From contig NZ_VSSS01000080.1 of assembly GCF_008123425.1 (NCBI RefSeq), forward strand, positions 23,117-87,116: a stretch of DNA of 64,000 nt. The letters are read 5' to 3'. Positions 33,761-43,700 of this stretch are shown here, piece after piece. How positions within the stretch are numbered: position 1 is the first letter of the stretch; each line of letters starts with the position of its first letter. This DNA is from Bradyrhizobium rifense. GTDB taxonomy: Bacteria > Pseudomonadota > Alphaproteobacteria > Rhizobiales > Xanthobacteraceae. Both the position numbers and the translations under genes were made by a program. The notes beneath the pieces were generated by a model. It was given only the letters and a program-made list of their open reading frames with translations, had not been told where the DNA came from and searched no databases.

Positions 33761-35561
33761 GCGTGAGCGTATCGACCGGCGTCTATCGGCTGCGTCACCG
33801 ATCGTGCTGGACCAGCTGGTCGATACCGTCGCCGTCTTTCGTGACGGTTGGGGCGAGGTCGCAAGGCGCTACGATCTCGGCAAGCTTGGTTTGCCGACAG
33901 ACATTGCGATGCTTCTGGCAGACGCCTTCCGCAATCATCATGCCGCATCGAGCTCCGACACGCTGCGTCATTGCTGGATGGCGCTGCGCGTCTTCGCGCG
34001 CTTTGCGGTGGAGGACAGGCATGTTCTTTCTGCAGGGGATCTGACCACCGCAATGGTCGGGCGCTATGTCGGCTGGCTGGATCAACAGATCGCGGGACAG
34101 ACGAACAAGCCCTGGTCGAAGGGGTCGCGGGCGAATGTGCTGATGCAGCTGCGTCAGATGATCGACTGGACCAAGCGTCGGCATCCATCCCGGTTGCCCG
34201 CGCGTATCGACTTCCCCTGGCGGTCCTGGCCGAACCGCCATGCCGATCCCCGCACGCGCCTCGGCGGAGACGACCTCAAAGCCATCCTTCGGGCCTGTTA
34301 CGAGGAGATCGACGAGGCTTGGGAGCGCTTCGAAACGGGGCGAAGGATCCTCGCCACGAGCGGACCGGTTGATGGTGTCGATCCCGAACTTTGCGACCTG
34401 ATCCGGGCGCTCGCCGGGGTGAATGACGGGGTCCTGCCTTCGCGCACTCTCGCGATCCGGAGCCAGGTCAACATATCGGCAGTCGCACGTCATGGGGGGC
34501 TGCGTCATCTCGGAGGCTATCTTCACCTGACCGGAGAAACGGTCGTTGCCTTCTTCATTGCCCTTGCGATCCAGACCGCAGGCAATCCGGACGCGCTGCG
34601 GTTGATCACACGCGATTGCCAGGTGGCGCATCCACTCGATGAGCATCGCGTCATCATCGAGTGGGCCAAGCCCCGGGCCGGACGGATGATCAAGCGCGCG
34701 CAAAGACGATCCTTCGATCGCCGTCGCCGGTATGCCGCGCCGAACCTGATCGACAGGCTGTTGGCGATGACGGCGCCACTTGTATCTCGAGGCAGCCGAC
34801 AGGATCGAAACCGTTTATTCCTGGTGAAGAGCGAGAAGAAGGATACAGTCGCGCTCATTCCCGAGGCGACATTGTCGCATGCCCTGAAACCGTTCGTCAG
34901 CCGTTCGAACGTTCGGATCGCCATCTGGAATAAGGCGGCACCCGAACGGGCACGGCCTTTGCTGCCGGATTTTGCCGCCGTGCTGCTGCGAGGCAGCGTC
35001 GCCACCGAATATTACAAGGCGTCCGGCGGCGATATCGTCGTGACACAGGACGTGCTCAATCACGCTCGCGTCGACACGACCGAACTTTACATCAAGGGGC
35101 CGCAGACGCGCCGTGTGCAGCGCGAGGCCATCGCCAGATTGCAGGACCTGATGCTCGGCTGGATTATCGGTACGGAGATCGACGCTGGGGATCATACGGC
35201 GCGAGAGCGGATTGCCCTGGGCGCCAACGCGATAGCCCCGTTCAGCCATGATTGTCTCAATCCGATTGCGGGGACGGCATCCGGTTCGACGGCTGGCAGG
35301 GTCTGCCGGCACTTCGGCGGATGTCTGCGCTGCCCTGGACTGGTCATCCCGATCGACGCGGAACACATGGCGCGCATTCTTCAGGCGAAGAGCGAACTGG
35401 AGCGTGCGCGTGAACGCCTCGATCCGCGCCGCTTCGAGCTTCTGTACGCATCGAGCTTGCGCATTCTGGTCGACGACATCCTGCCGGACTTCCCGCAATC
35501 CCTGCGCGCGAAGGCCGAAAGTCGAATGATGACGCTGCCAACACTTCCGGCGCTGGAGTGA
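33750..35561 (+). CDS. Tyrosine recombinase 2 of the trio
   Basis: 603 residues, TnpB-like length. Starts MVGKRERIDRRLSAASPIVL, overlapping recombinase 1. The catalytic region includes FIALAIQTAGNPDALRLITR (Arg replaced by a divergent motif), LLRGSVATEYYKASGGDIVV and LNHARVDTTELYIKG with the C-terminal Tyr. A Cys/His-rich block (CRHFGGCLRCPGL) near residue 520 may bind zinc. Divergent second recombinases of this kind are normal in Tn554/RIT trios. Confidence 0.85.
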   Translation: MVGKRERIDRRLSAASPIVLDQLVDTVAVFRDGWGEVARRYDLGKLGLPTDIAMLLADAFRNHHAASSSDTLRHCWMALRVFARFAVEDRHVLSAGDLTTAMVGRYVGWLDQQIAGQTNKPWSKGSRANVLMQLRQMIDWTKRRHPSRLPARIDFPWRSWPNRHADPRTRLGGDDLKAILRACYEEIDEAWERFETGRRILATSGPVDGVDPELCDLIRALAGVNDGVLPSRTLAIRSQVNISAVARHGGLRHLGGYLHLTGETVVAFFIALAIQTAGNPDALRLITRDCQVAHPLDEHRVIIEWAKPRAGRMIKRAQRRSFDRRRRYAAPNLIDRLLAMTAPLVSRGSRQDRNRLFLVKSEKKDTVALIPEATLSHALKPFVSRSNVRIAIWNKAAPERARPLLPDFAAVLLRGSVATEYYKASGGDIVVTQDVLNHARVDTTELYIKGPQTRRVQREAIARLQDLMLGWIIGTEIDAGDHTARERIALGANAIAPFSHDCLNPIAGTASGSTAGRVCRHFGGCLRCPGLVIPIDAEHMARILQAKSELERARERLDPRRFELLYASSLRILVDDILPDFPQSLRAKAESRMMTLPTLPALE

Positions 35562-35564
35562 ACG

Positions 35565-37440
35565 ATGGCGACTTCCACGGCATTCGCTCTTCCCGCCGCG
35601 ACACGTTCGCCGCCTCGGATCTCGACACGCTCGCTGTGGTCGGATCAGATCTGGCATCTCGACGGGCATCGCCCTGGCAGCAACCGAAGTGACTTCTCGC
35701 TCGACTGGGGCTTTATCCTTGCTGATGACAGCCGGTTCAGCGATCCGCAATGGACAGATTGGCGAGAGGCGGCAAAGCTGTTCCTGTGGAGCCTGAAGCT
35801 GGACCCGCCGCCCGGCCGTCGCAATGTCCATGAGGCAACCATCGTCTCCGTCTTCAAGGATTTGCGGATACTGATCCGCTAGATGGCAGCGCAAGGATAT
35901 CGGCGCTTCGTCGATCTCGGTCGCGACGCTTGCGAGCGGTTCTTAGCATCGATGGCGACGCGCCCGGGCAAAGAGACGGATAAGCCCCTGAAGTCCGGGA
36001 CGTTGCAAAAATACGCCAACCTGCTGACACGTCTTTACCTGCAGGGGGCGAAGTTGCCGGACGTGGCGATCGCTGATCCGTTCCCGGGCATTGGGAAGCC
36101 TGTGCTCCATCACGATCGCGGTTGGCTGCCCTATACGCCCGATGAAATCGCCGTCCCGCTGGTCGCGGCGGCGTTGCGACTGATCGGAGCCCCGGCTGAC
36201 GATGTCATCGTGTTGCAGACGCTGGCGCAGACCGTTTATGACGATGCGCTTGCGCAGGGGATCAGCCAGACGAAGGCTGGCTTCATCGTGACCGACGCGA
36301 TCGCCGCGTTCACATTCTCGACGTTACCCAGCGAGGACGCGCCATGGCATGCCGCACCTGTCAGCAGCACCAAGCAAGTGCGGTATCTTATCGATCGTAT
36401 CTACGACGCCTGCTTCGTCGTCATTGCCTATCTGATCGGCGCTCGGGTCTCGGAGATTATCGGGCTTCAAGTCGGCTGCATCGAACAGCATCCCTCAGGT
36501 GATGGCAGCGAACGCTTCGCCTATCTCGTCGGCCGGATCTACAAGACAGCACGCGGCGCTGACGGCGAGGCCCATCGCTGGGTCGCGCCGCCGCCGGTCG
36601 AACGCGCCATCCTGGTCATGGAACGGCTGTCGGCCCGCTTGCGCGCCCAAAGCGGGCGGCCCGATCTCTTTCTGGCGATGGCCAGCAACGGCCTTATTGG
36701 TCCCGCGGCCCGGATTAATTTGCCCGTCGTCTCCACGATCATATCGCGGTTGAACAACCAGTTCGCGCCGTTCATCGCTCTGCCGCATCATCAGGGTGAG
36801 CCCTGGCATCTGAACACGCATCAGGGCCGAAAGACCTTCGCCCGCTTCGTCGGCAAGCGCGACCGGACCGGCCTGCATGCGCTTCAGGCGCACTTCGGTC
36901 ATGTCACCCGTGCGATGACCGATCGCGGTTATGTTGGGACCGACTTCGCTCTCGACGACCTTATCGATCGCCATGCTCAGGAGGAAACGCGCGCCGCCCT
37001 CGAAGAGGTGCTGACGGCGACAGCGCTTGGCGGCAAGAGCGGGCGGATGATTGCCGCTCGCTCGCAGTTCCGGGGACGCACGCGTGACGGCGATGCCCAG
37101 GCCTACGTTCGCTTCCTGATGGAAGAGACTGATCTCCGCCTCGGGGTCTGCGACTGGGGCTATTGCGTCTATCGCGTCGAAACGGCGGCCTGCTTCGGCG
37201 ATGAAAAAGGGCCGAACCCCGTGCTGAGGACTGAAAGCACGTGTCTCACCTGCGCCAACTTTGCCGTTACGGCCAAGCAACCGACCGGTCTGGCAGGCGC
37301 GCCGCGATCGCAATGCCGATCTTCTCGCTCATCCTGGCCTCGACCCGGTCAGTCGCGAGCTTGCCGAGACACGGATTGCCGAATGCGACCGCATCCTCGG
37401 CGATCTCGATCATGGAAAGGATGCACGCGATGACGCGTAA
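35565..37440 (+). pseudogene. Tyrosine recombinase 3 of the trio, broken twice
   Basis: One register from 35565 encodes a ~620-residue recombinase. It is stopped by TAG at 35880-35882 in ..FKDLRILIR-stop-MAAQGYRRF, where TGG (Trp) is expected; translation could restart at the ATG that follows directly. The middle is intact (IGARVSEIIGLQVG, LNTHQGRKTFARFVGKRDR, LQAHFGHVTRAMTDRGYVG). Near 37275-37282 one extra A shifts the frame; the correct one reads RPVWQARRDRN.. and ends ARDDA-TAA at 37438-37440, overlapping the next start. Nonsense plus frameshift: a pseudogene. Confidence 0.85.
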
Positions 37441-37912
37441 AACCGGCAAAATGCTAGCGCTGACGCCGCACGAAAAACGGCTGCGCAACACGGACCGCAA
37501 GCTGCGGGAGGCTCTGGAGCGCCTGGTGAAGGGACTGCCCACACACCCCGACCTACAAAAGCGGTCCTACCGTCTGACCGTTGCCACGCTCGCACGTGAG
37601 GCGCGTGTCGGCCGCAACGCGATCTACACCAATCATCGTTCGATGATCGACGAGTTGCGTCGCGCCAGCGATCGCAGGATCGTCCCCGAGAAGCTGGCGG
37701 CCTGGGAAGACAAACTCGCCCAGCAGCGCGCTCTGATCCAGGTCTTGCAGATCGAGGAGCGGCGTATGGTGACGGAAAATGCCGTCCTGCTGAAGCGCAT
37801 CCTCGAAGCCGAAACGGAGGTTGAGCGGCAGAAGCGTCACAATGCCCGCCTGATCACTGAGCGCGATCGCGCCATGAAGCCGGTGGCCCTCCCGCGTGGG
37901 CCAAAATCCTGA
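37430..37912 (+). CDS. TnpC/DUF6262-like element protein
   Basis: 160 residues from ATG 37430, overlapping the restored end of recombinase 3. Begins MTRKTGKMLALTPHEKRLRN; has TVATLAREARVGRNAIYTNH, a TetR-like helix-turn-helix, then a Glu/Arg-rich coiled coil to the end. Matches the small third protein of Tn554-type elements (TnpC, DUF6262), which influences insertion frequency and orientation. Confidence 0.8.
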   Translation: MTRKTGKMLALTPHEKRLRNTDRKLREALERLVKGLPTHPDLQKRSYRLTVATLAREARVGRNAIYTNHRSMIDELRRASDRRIVPEKLAAWEDKLAQQRALIQVLQIEERRMVTENAVLLKRILEAETEVERQKRHNARLITERDRAMKPVALPRGPKS

Positions 37913-37990
37913 CGTCGTTTACGATTGCCGGTTCGTGTCGCTGCGCTCGTCGAAGGACAATTGTCGCCCCATCCATTGCCTGCGACAATC

Positions 37991-38650
37991 ATGCGCGGCA
38001 TGATCTGCGGCATGCTTGACCCCTTCGATCCAGATAGCTTCATTGTGCGCGCCGAGGTTCATATCCTTGGCATCGAGCCCAAGATCAGCCGCACTCTCGA
38101 ATTGCCAATCACTCTCAACCTCGCCCAACTCCACGAGGTGCTGCAGGCCGCCTTTGGCTGGACCGACAGCCATTTGCATCACTTCAATATTGGCGGTCTT
38201 ATCTATGGAGCCCCGGAGTTCGATGAGGACGGTCTGTCCGACAGCCGGACCTTCGAGGCAACCGAGGTCAGGATGATCGACCTTCACTTTCCCTACGATG
38301 CCGAGGAAAACCCTCTCACGATCCTCTACGAATACGACTTTGGCGATAATTGGCGTCATCTGCTGCGCTTGGAGCGCGTCGCACGCGAGGAGAGCGCCAA
38401 ATATCCTCGCTGTATCGCCGCCGCACGCTCAGGACCTCCCGAAGACGCTGGTGGGCCTTCCGGCTATGCCAACTTCCTCGAGGCCTGGCTCGCCCCCGAC
38501 CATGAAGAACACAAAGCCATGCATCGATGGGCTGGCGGCAAGTTCCACCCGGAGTCCTGCAATCTCGACGACATCAACAAGGCTATCGCCAAAGCACTAC
38601 GCTTATCAAAGGGCGACTATCGCTTCCGTCGAGAAAGCCATCGTGATTGA
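37991..38650 (+). CDS. Plasmid pRiA4b ORF-3-like passenger protein
   Basis: 219 residues if begun at ATG 37991 (MRGMICGMLDPF); a TTG at 37925 or ATG at 38009 are alternatives. Diagnostic blocks: YEYDFGDNWRHLLRLER, CIAAARSGPPEDAGGPSGYA and FHPESCNLDDINKAI, with EVLQAAFGWTDSHLHHFNI upstream. This is the pRiA4b ORF-3 family (also the passenger TnpR-like protein of IS1096). Role unknown; typically carried by mobile elements. Lies inside the RIT element, before its right end. Confidence 0.88.
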   Translation: MRGMICGMLDPFDPDSFIVRAEVHILGIEPKISRTLELPITLNLAQLHEVLQAAFGWTDSHLHHFNIGGLIYGAPEFDEDGLSDSRTFEATEVRMIDLHFPYDAEENPLTILYEYDFGDNWRHLLRLERVAREESAKYPRCIAAARSGPPEDAGGPSGYANFLEAWLAPDHEEHKAMHRWAGGKFHPESCNLDDINKAIAKALRLSKGDYRFRRESHRD

Positions 38651-38734
38651 CGCCAAACGGCAACGCTTCAGCGCCAAAGATACACCCAAAATCCAAGGCG
38701 TAACCAGAAAGGTAAAAGAATCAACGCCATACAG

Positions 38735-38762
38735 CTAACAGGACAGTTGACGCATAACCTAA
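38735..38762 (-). repeat. Right terminal inverted repeat of the RIT element
   Basis: CTAACAGGACAGTT (38735-38748), then AACCTAA (38756-38762); inverted relative to 32228-32257. The parB frame resumes one base later. Confidence 0.75.
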
Positions 38763-40526
38763 GCGCTCCATCCGCTCGATCAGTTCCGGGCATTCCAGAC
38801 CTTGAGTGGCGCCGGATTATCCGACGAGGATATCGCTGCCCGGCACTTCGTGACACCGGCTGTCGTGAAGCAACGACTCCGGCTGGCGTCCGTTTCGCCA
38901 AAGCTGCACGACGTCTACGCCGAAGACGGCATGGCTCTCGAGCAACTCATGGCCTTCTCTGTGACAGCCGACCACGCGCGCCAGGAGCAGGTCTGGGAGA
39001 ACGTCAGCCGGTCGGGCTATGACGAGCCCTATCAGATCCGGCGAATGCTCACGGAAAATACCGTGCGCGCGTCCGATCGCCGCGTTCAGTTCATTGGGCT
39101 GGATGCTTACGAGCAGGCTGGTGGCGGCGTTTTGCGGGATCTGTTCGAGCACGATGATGGCGGCTGGCTGCAGGACGTTGCTTTGCTTGATCGTCTCGTG
39201 ACAGAAAAGCTCAAGGCCGAGGCCGAGACGATCGCTGCGCAGGGCTGGAAGTGGATTTCGCTCGCCGTCGAATTCCCCTACGGCCACACCGGGGGCCTTC
39301 GCGAAATCGAGGGCAAATCTATTGATCTCTCCCCAGAGGAGCAGGCCACCATCGACGCCCTCAGCGCCGAGCAGGCCAAGCTTGAATCCGACTATCAGGA
39401 TGCCGACGAGCTGCCCGATGAGGTCGATCAGCGTCTCGGCGAAATCGAGGCGGCACTGATCGCGTTCGAAAACCGGCCGATGATTTACGATCCGGCCGAG
39501 ATCGCCCGCGCTGGCGTCTTCGTCAGCATCGATTCCGAGGGGCGCCTCTCGGTGGATCGGGGTTACGTCCGGCCGGAGGACGATTTGTCGGCAGACGATC
39601 CTGAGGTCGGACATGCCGATGACACCCAGTCGATCGAGGGGAAGGCGGCTGGTACTTCCGTCCAGCGCTCGGTCATCGCGGTGGCTGGCGGCGCTACTGA
39701 TTCCGAAGAAGATGATGAGGACGGAACAAAACCTCTGCCGGATCGCCTCATCACCGAGCTGACGGCGCATCGCACGCTGGCGTTGCGGGATGCGCTGGCA
39801 CAAGATCCTCCGATCGCGTTCCAGGCGGTGCTGCATAACTTCGTGCTGACGGCCTTTTACCGCTTTGCATCGTCCGGAAGCTGCCTTGAGATCGGGCTTC
39901 GCACGCCGACCTTTCCGGCTCAAGCGCCTGGCTTGAGGGAAAGCGCGTCCGCGAAGGCCGTCGAGGCGCGGCATGAATCCTGGAAGGCACGGTTGCCGAA
40001 CAGTGAGAGCGATCTTTGGGACGCGCTCACGGCCCTTGATGGCGCCGCGCAGGCGTCCCTGTTCGCTCACTGTGCATCATTCGCGGTCAACGCCGTCCAT
40101 GAGCCGGCCAACCGCTATAATCAGGGCCGCGTCTCCGCCCACGGCGTTCGCACCCGACTGGACCAGGCCGAAGTCCTGGCACGTGCCGTCGGCCTCGACA
40201 TGGTTCGAGCGGGCTGGAAGCCCTCCGTCGACAACTATCTCGGCCGGGTCACCAAGCCTCGCATTCTGGAGGCAGTGCGGGAAGCCAAGGGCGAGTCGTC
40301 TGCGCAGTTGATCGACCACCTGAAGGAGGCGGACATGGCCAAGGAGGCTGAGCGTCTGCTCGATGGTTCGGGCTGGTTGCCGGAGCCGCTGCGTCTCGTC
40401 GATCCCAATGCGGCGTCAGGGGAGCAGGAGAGTGAAGCAGGCCCGCTGCCCGAATTCCTCGCCGACGATGAGGATCGGGAGAACGCCGGCGAAGATGATC
40501 CGCAACAGCTCGACGCAGCTGAGTGA
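38763..40526 (+). pseudogene. parB: ParB-family partition protein, 3' part (interrupted)
   Basis: Continues the parB frame after the RIT element: ALHPLDQFRAFQTL, SDEDIAARHFVTPAVVKQRL (the ParB helix-turn-helix), ALEQLMAFSVTADHARQEQV, then a ~400-residue acidic C-terminal region (DDLSADDPEVGHADDT; LIDHLKEADMAKEAERLLDG). 588 codons. No good start is available downstream of the junction (only TTG at 38802), so little protein is expected. The gene would otherwise give the ICE a partition or regulatory ParB. Confidence 0.9.
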
Positions 40527-40566
40527 CATCGTAGAAGGGACGGCTCCGGCCGTCCGGCAATTGCTT

Positions 40567-40593
40567 GGGGACTGGTGTGCCGCACCGGTCCCC
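40567..40593 (+). terminator. Hairpin terminator after parB
   Basis: GGGGACTGGTG (40567-40577), loop TGCCG, CACCGGTCCCC (40583-40593): eleven pairs with one G-U, followed by ATTCTTA. A smaller hairpin GGACGGC/GCCGTCC precedes it at about 40540. Confidence 0.65.
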
Positions 40594-40710
40594 ATTCTTA
40601 TGGGCGAGGAATGAGAGGGAGAGCCGGGCCGGGAAGGGTTTGAGCCGTCGGGTCTTAAGGAGAGCGCCGGATGGTTCGACCCGTTTCCTGCTCTCCGAAA
40701 GAACCCTGTC

Positions 40711-43700
40711 ATGACCGAATCTCTCGCCGGCGGCGCTGCCGCCGTGCCGCTCTCGATGCGCGCCGCTGCAACTCTCACCTCCGCTACCGTCAGGGCCGCG
40801 CGACAGCTCGCGATTGATCTCGAGCGCGGCCGTCGCATCGATGCCGCTGTCCTGCGCGGCGCCATGGAAGCTGCTTTCGGCGCTTCCGACGCTACCGGCG
40901 TCTGGAACTGGAAGACAGCCTGTGATGTTTGCGAGGCGGCAACCGTTCTGTTCCTTCGCAAGTTTGGCCCGGCTATCCGTGTCAAGGCCGGCTCGACGGC
41001 CGCGATGCTGCCGATGCTCGCGAAAATCACGCGCTGTCTGCCGACCCACACGCGGCGGTCCCAGGACAGCCAGGCCCTTCAACAATTCTCGACGCCGATC
41101 CCGCTTGGGCTTGCCGCATGCACCGCGGCCGGCATCGCGCCATCCGACCGGGTCTTGGAGCCCTCCGCTGGGACCGGCTTGCTCGCCATCTTTGCCGAGC
41201 TCGCCGGCGGCGCCTTTGTGTTGAACGAGCTGGCCGAGAGCCGCGCGGCGTTGCTCGATCAATTGTTTGCCAAAGTCAAAGTCACGCGGTTCGACGCGGC
41301 CCAGATCGATGATCACCTCGATGCCGATGTCGTACCGAGCGTCGTCTTGATGAACCCGCCGTTCTCGGCATTGGCGAACGTCGATCGACGGATGCCGGAC
41401 GCGGCTTTCCGGCATATCGCCTCAGCCTTGGCGCGTCTTTGCGACGGTGGGCGTCTGGTTGCCATAACCGGCGCGAGCCTTGCGCCGGATAACCCGGCAT
41501 GGCGAGATGCCTTCGTTCGCCTCCAGCAACGCGGGCGGGTGGTGTTTTCTGCCGCCATCGATGGCGCGGTCTATGCGAAACACGGAACGCACACCGACAC
41601 CAGGCTGCTCGTGATCGACAAGCAGCCTGCCGCAGACCCGAACGTCCTTCCCGCTTCACTTGGCATGGCCGGCGATGTCGCCACCTTGCTTGACTGGGTG
41701 ACCCAACATGTGCCTCCGAGGCTGCCTGTTGTCGCACCGGTCGTGGTCGACGTCATCAGGCGCCCTGCGATATCACGATCCGTCGGCGCTTCTGCGCCAC
41801 GCGCATCGTCTACTTCGAGCGGCGCAGCGCCAGAAGGCGTAGAACTTTCTTACGAGACAGTCGAATGGTCGCCGCCGGAAGGTATCCGGCTCACCGATGC
41901 GCTTTATGAGGAATACGTGCTGCAGGCGATCCGTATTCCGGGCGCGCATGCGCATCCGACCAAACTCGTGCAGTCCGCCGCGATGGCGTCGGTCGCGCCG
42001 CCGAAGCCGTCATATCAGCCACATCTGTCGGCCAATGTCGTGGCGGATGGCATCCTGTCCGACGCCCAACTCGAGAGCGTCGTCTATGCCGGCGAGGCGC
42101 ATTCCGAGTTTCTTGCGGGCTCCTGGACAGTGGATGCGACCTTTGATGTTGTGACGGCCGCACGCGATGATGCAGAAAATGCCGTGCGCTTTCGCCGCGG
42201 CTGGTTCTTGGGCGACGGCACCGGCGCGGGCAAGGGTCGGCAGGTCGCAGGCATCCTTGTCGACAATTGGCTCAAGGGCTGCCGCCGCGCGGTCTGGATC
42301 AGCAAGTCCGACAAGCTGATCGAAGACGCGCAGCGCGATTGGTCCGCGCTCGGCATGGAGCGCCTGCTCGTGACGCCGCTCTCCCGGTTCCGGCAGGGCA
42401 CACCGATCCGGCTCGCGGAAGGCGTCCTATTCACCACCTACGCTACGCTGCGCACCGACGAGCGTGGCGAGAAGCTTTCGCGCGTGCGGCAGATCGTCCA
42501 ATGGTTGGGCTCCGACTTCGACGGAGTGATGGTCTTCGACGAGAGCCACGCCATGCAGAACGCGGCAGGCCAGAAGGGCGAGCGCGGTGATCAGGCGGCG
42601 TCCCAGCAGGGGCGTGCGGGGCTCAGGCTCCAGCACGCCTTGCCGAATGCCCGCGTCGTCTACGTCTCGGCGACCGGTGCCACGACGGTCCACAATCTCG
42701 CCTACGCCCAGCGGTTGGGATTGTGGGGCGGCGCCGACTTCCCGTTCGCTACCCGCGCCGAGTTCGTCGAGGCGATCGAGGAGGGCGGCGTCGCGGCGAT
42801 GGAGGTGCTCGCGCGCGACCTCAAGGCGCTCGGTCTCTACGCGGCGAGGTCTCTATCTTACGGGGGCGTCGCGTACGAGCTCATCGAGCACCAGCTCACG
42901 CCAGAGCAGGTTCGCATCTACGACGCCTACGCCCGCGCGTTCAGCGTCATCCATAACAATCTCGATGCCGCGATGCGCGCCGCGAATATCACGGGCGAGA
43001 CCGGTACGCTGAACGGCCAGGCCAAATCGGCCGCGCGATCAGCCTTCGAGAGCGCCAAGCAGCGCTTTTTTGGCCACCTCCTGACCTCAACGAAAACGCC
43101 GTCGTTGATCCGCTCGATCGAGCGTGATCTCGACTCCGGCCATGCCGCCGTCATCCAGATTGTCTCGACGGGCGAAGCGTTGATGGAGCGTCGGCTCGCC
43201 GAGATCCCGACCGAGGAGTGGGGTGACGTCCAGGTCGACATTACCCCACGCGAGTATGTCCTCGATTATCTCGCCCATTCCTTTCCGGTCCAGCTCTACG
43301 AGCCGTTCACGGATTCGGAGGGCAATCTCTGCTCCCGGCCTGTCTATCGCGACGGCCAACCGGTCGAGAGCCGGGAGGCAGTCGCTCGCCGCGACCGCCT
43401 CATCGAGAAGCTCGCCTCGCTGCCGCCGGTGCCTGGGGCGCTGGACCAGGTCGTCCAGCGCTTCGGCACCGACATGGTCGCCGAGGTGACCGGGCGCTCG
43501 CGCCGCATCGTTCGCAAGGGCGACCGGATGGTCGTCGAAAACCGGGCCGGTTCGGCCAACCTCGCCGAGACGTCGGCCTTCATGGACGACATCAAGCGGA
43601 TCCTCGTGTTCTCCGACGCCGGCGGCACGGGCAGGAGCTACCATGCCGAACTGTCGGCGCGGAATCGTCGCCTCCGTGTCCATTACCTGCTCGAGCCCGG

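Larger units (their letters stand above)
32228..38762 (+). mobile_element. RIT / Tn554-like element inserted in parB
   Basis: About 6.5 kb bounded by imperfect ~30-bp inverted repeats that share AACTGTCCTGTTAG (left 32244-32257; right, as complement, 38735-38748) and TTAGGTT outside it (32228-32234; complement 38756-38762). Carries three tyrosine-recombinase genes in one overlapping row, a TnpC/DUF6262-type gene and a pRiA4b ORF-3-like passenger. That is the make-up of recombinase-in-trio elements, relatives of Tn554. The parB reading frame resumes immediately at the right end. The third recombinase is broken, so the element may be stuck. Confidence 0.85.
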
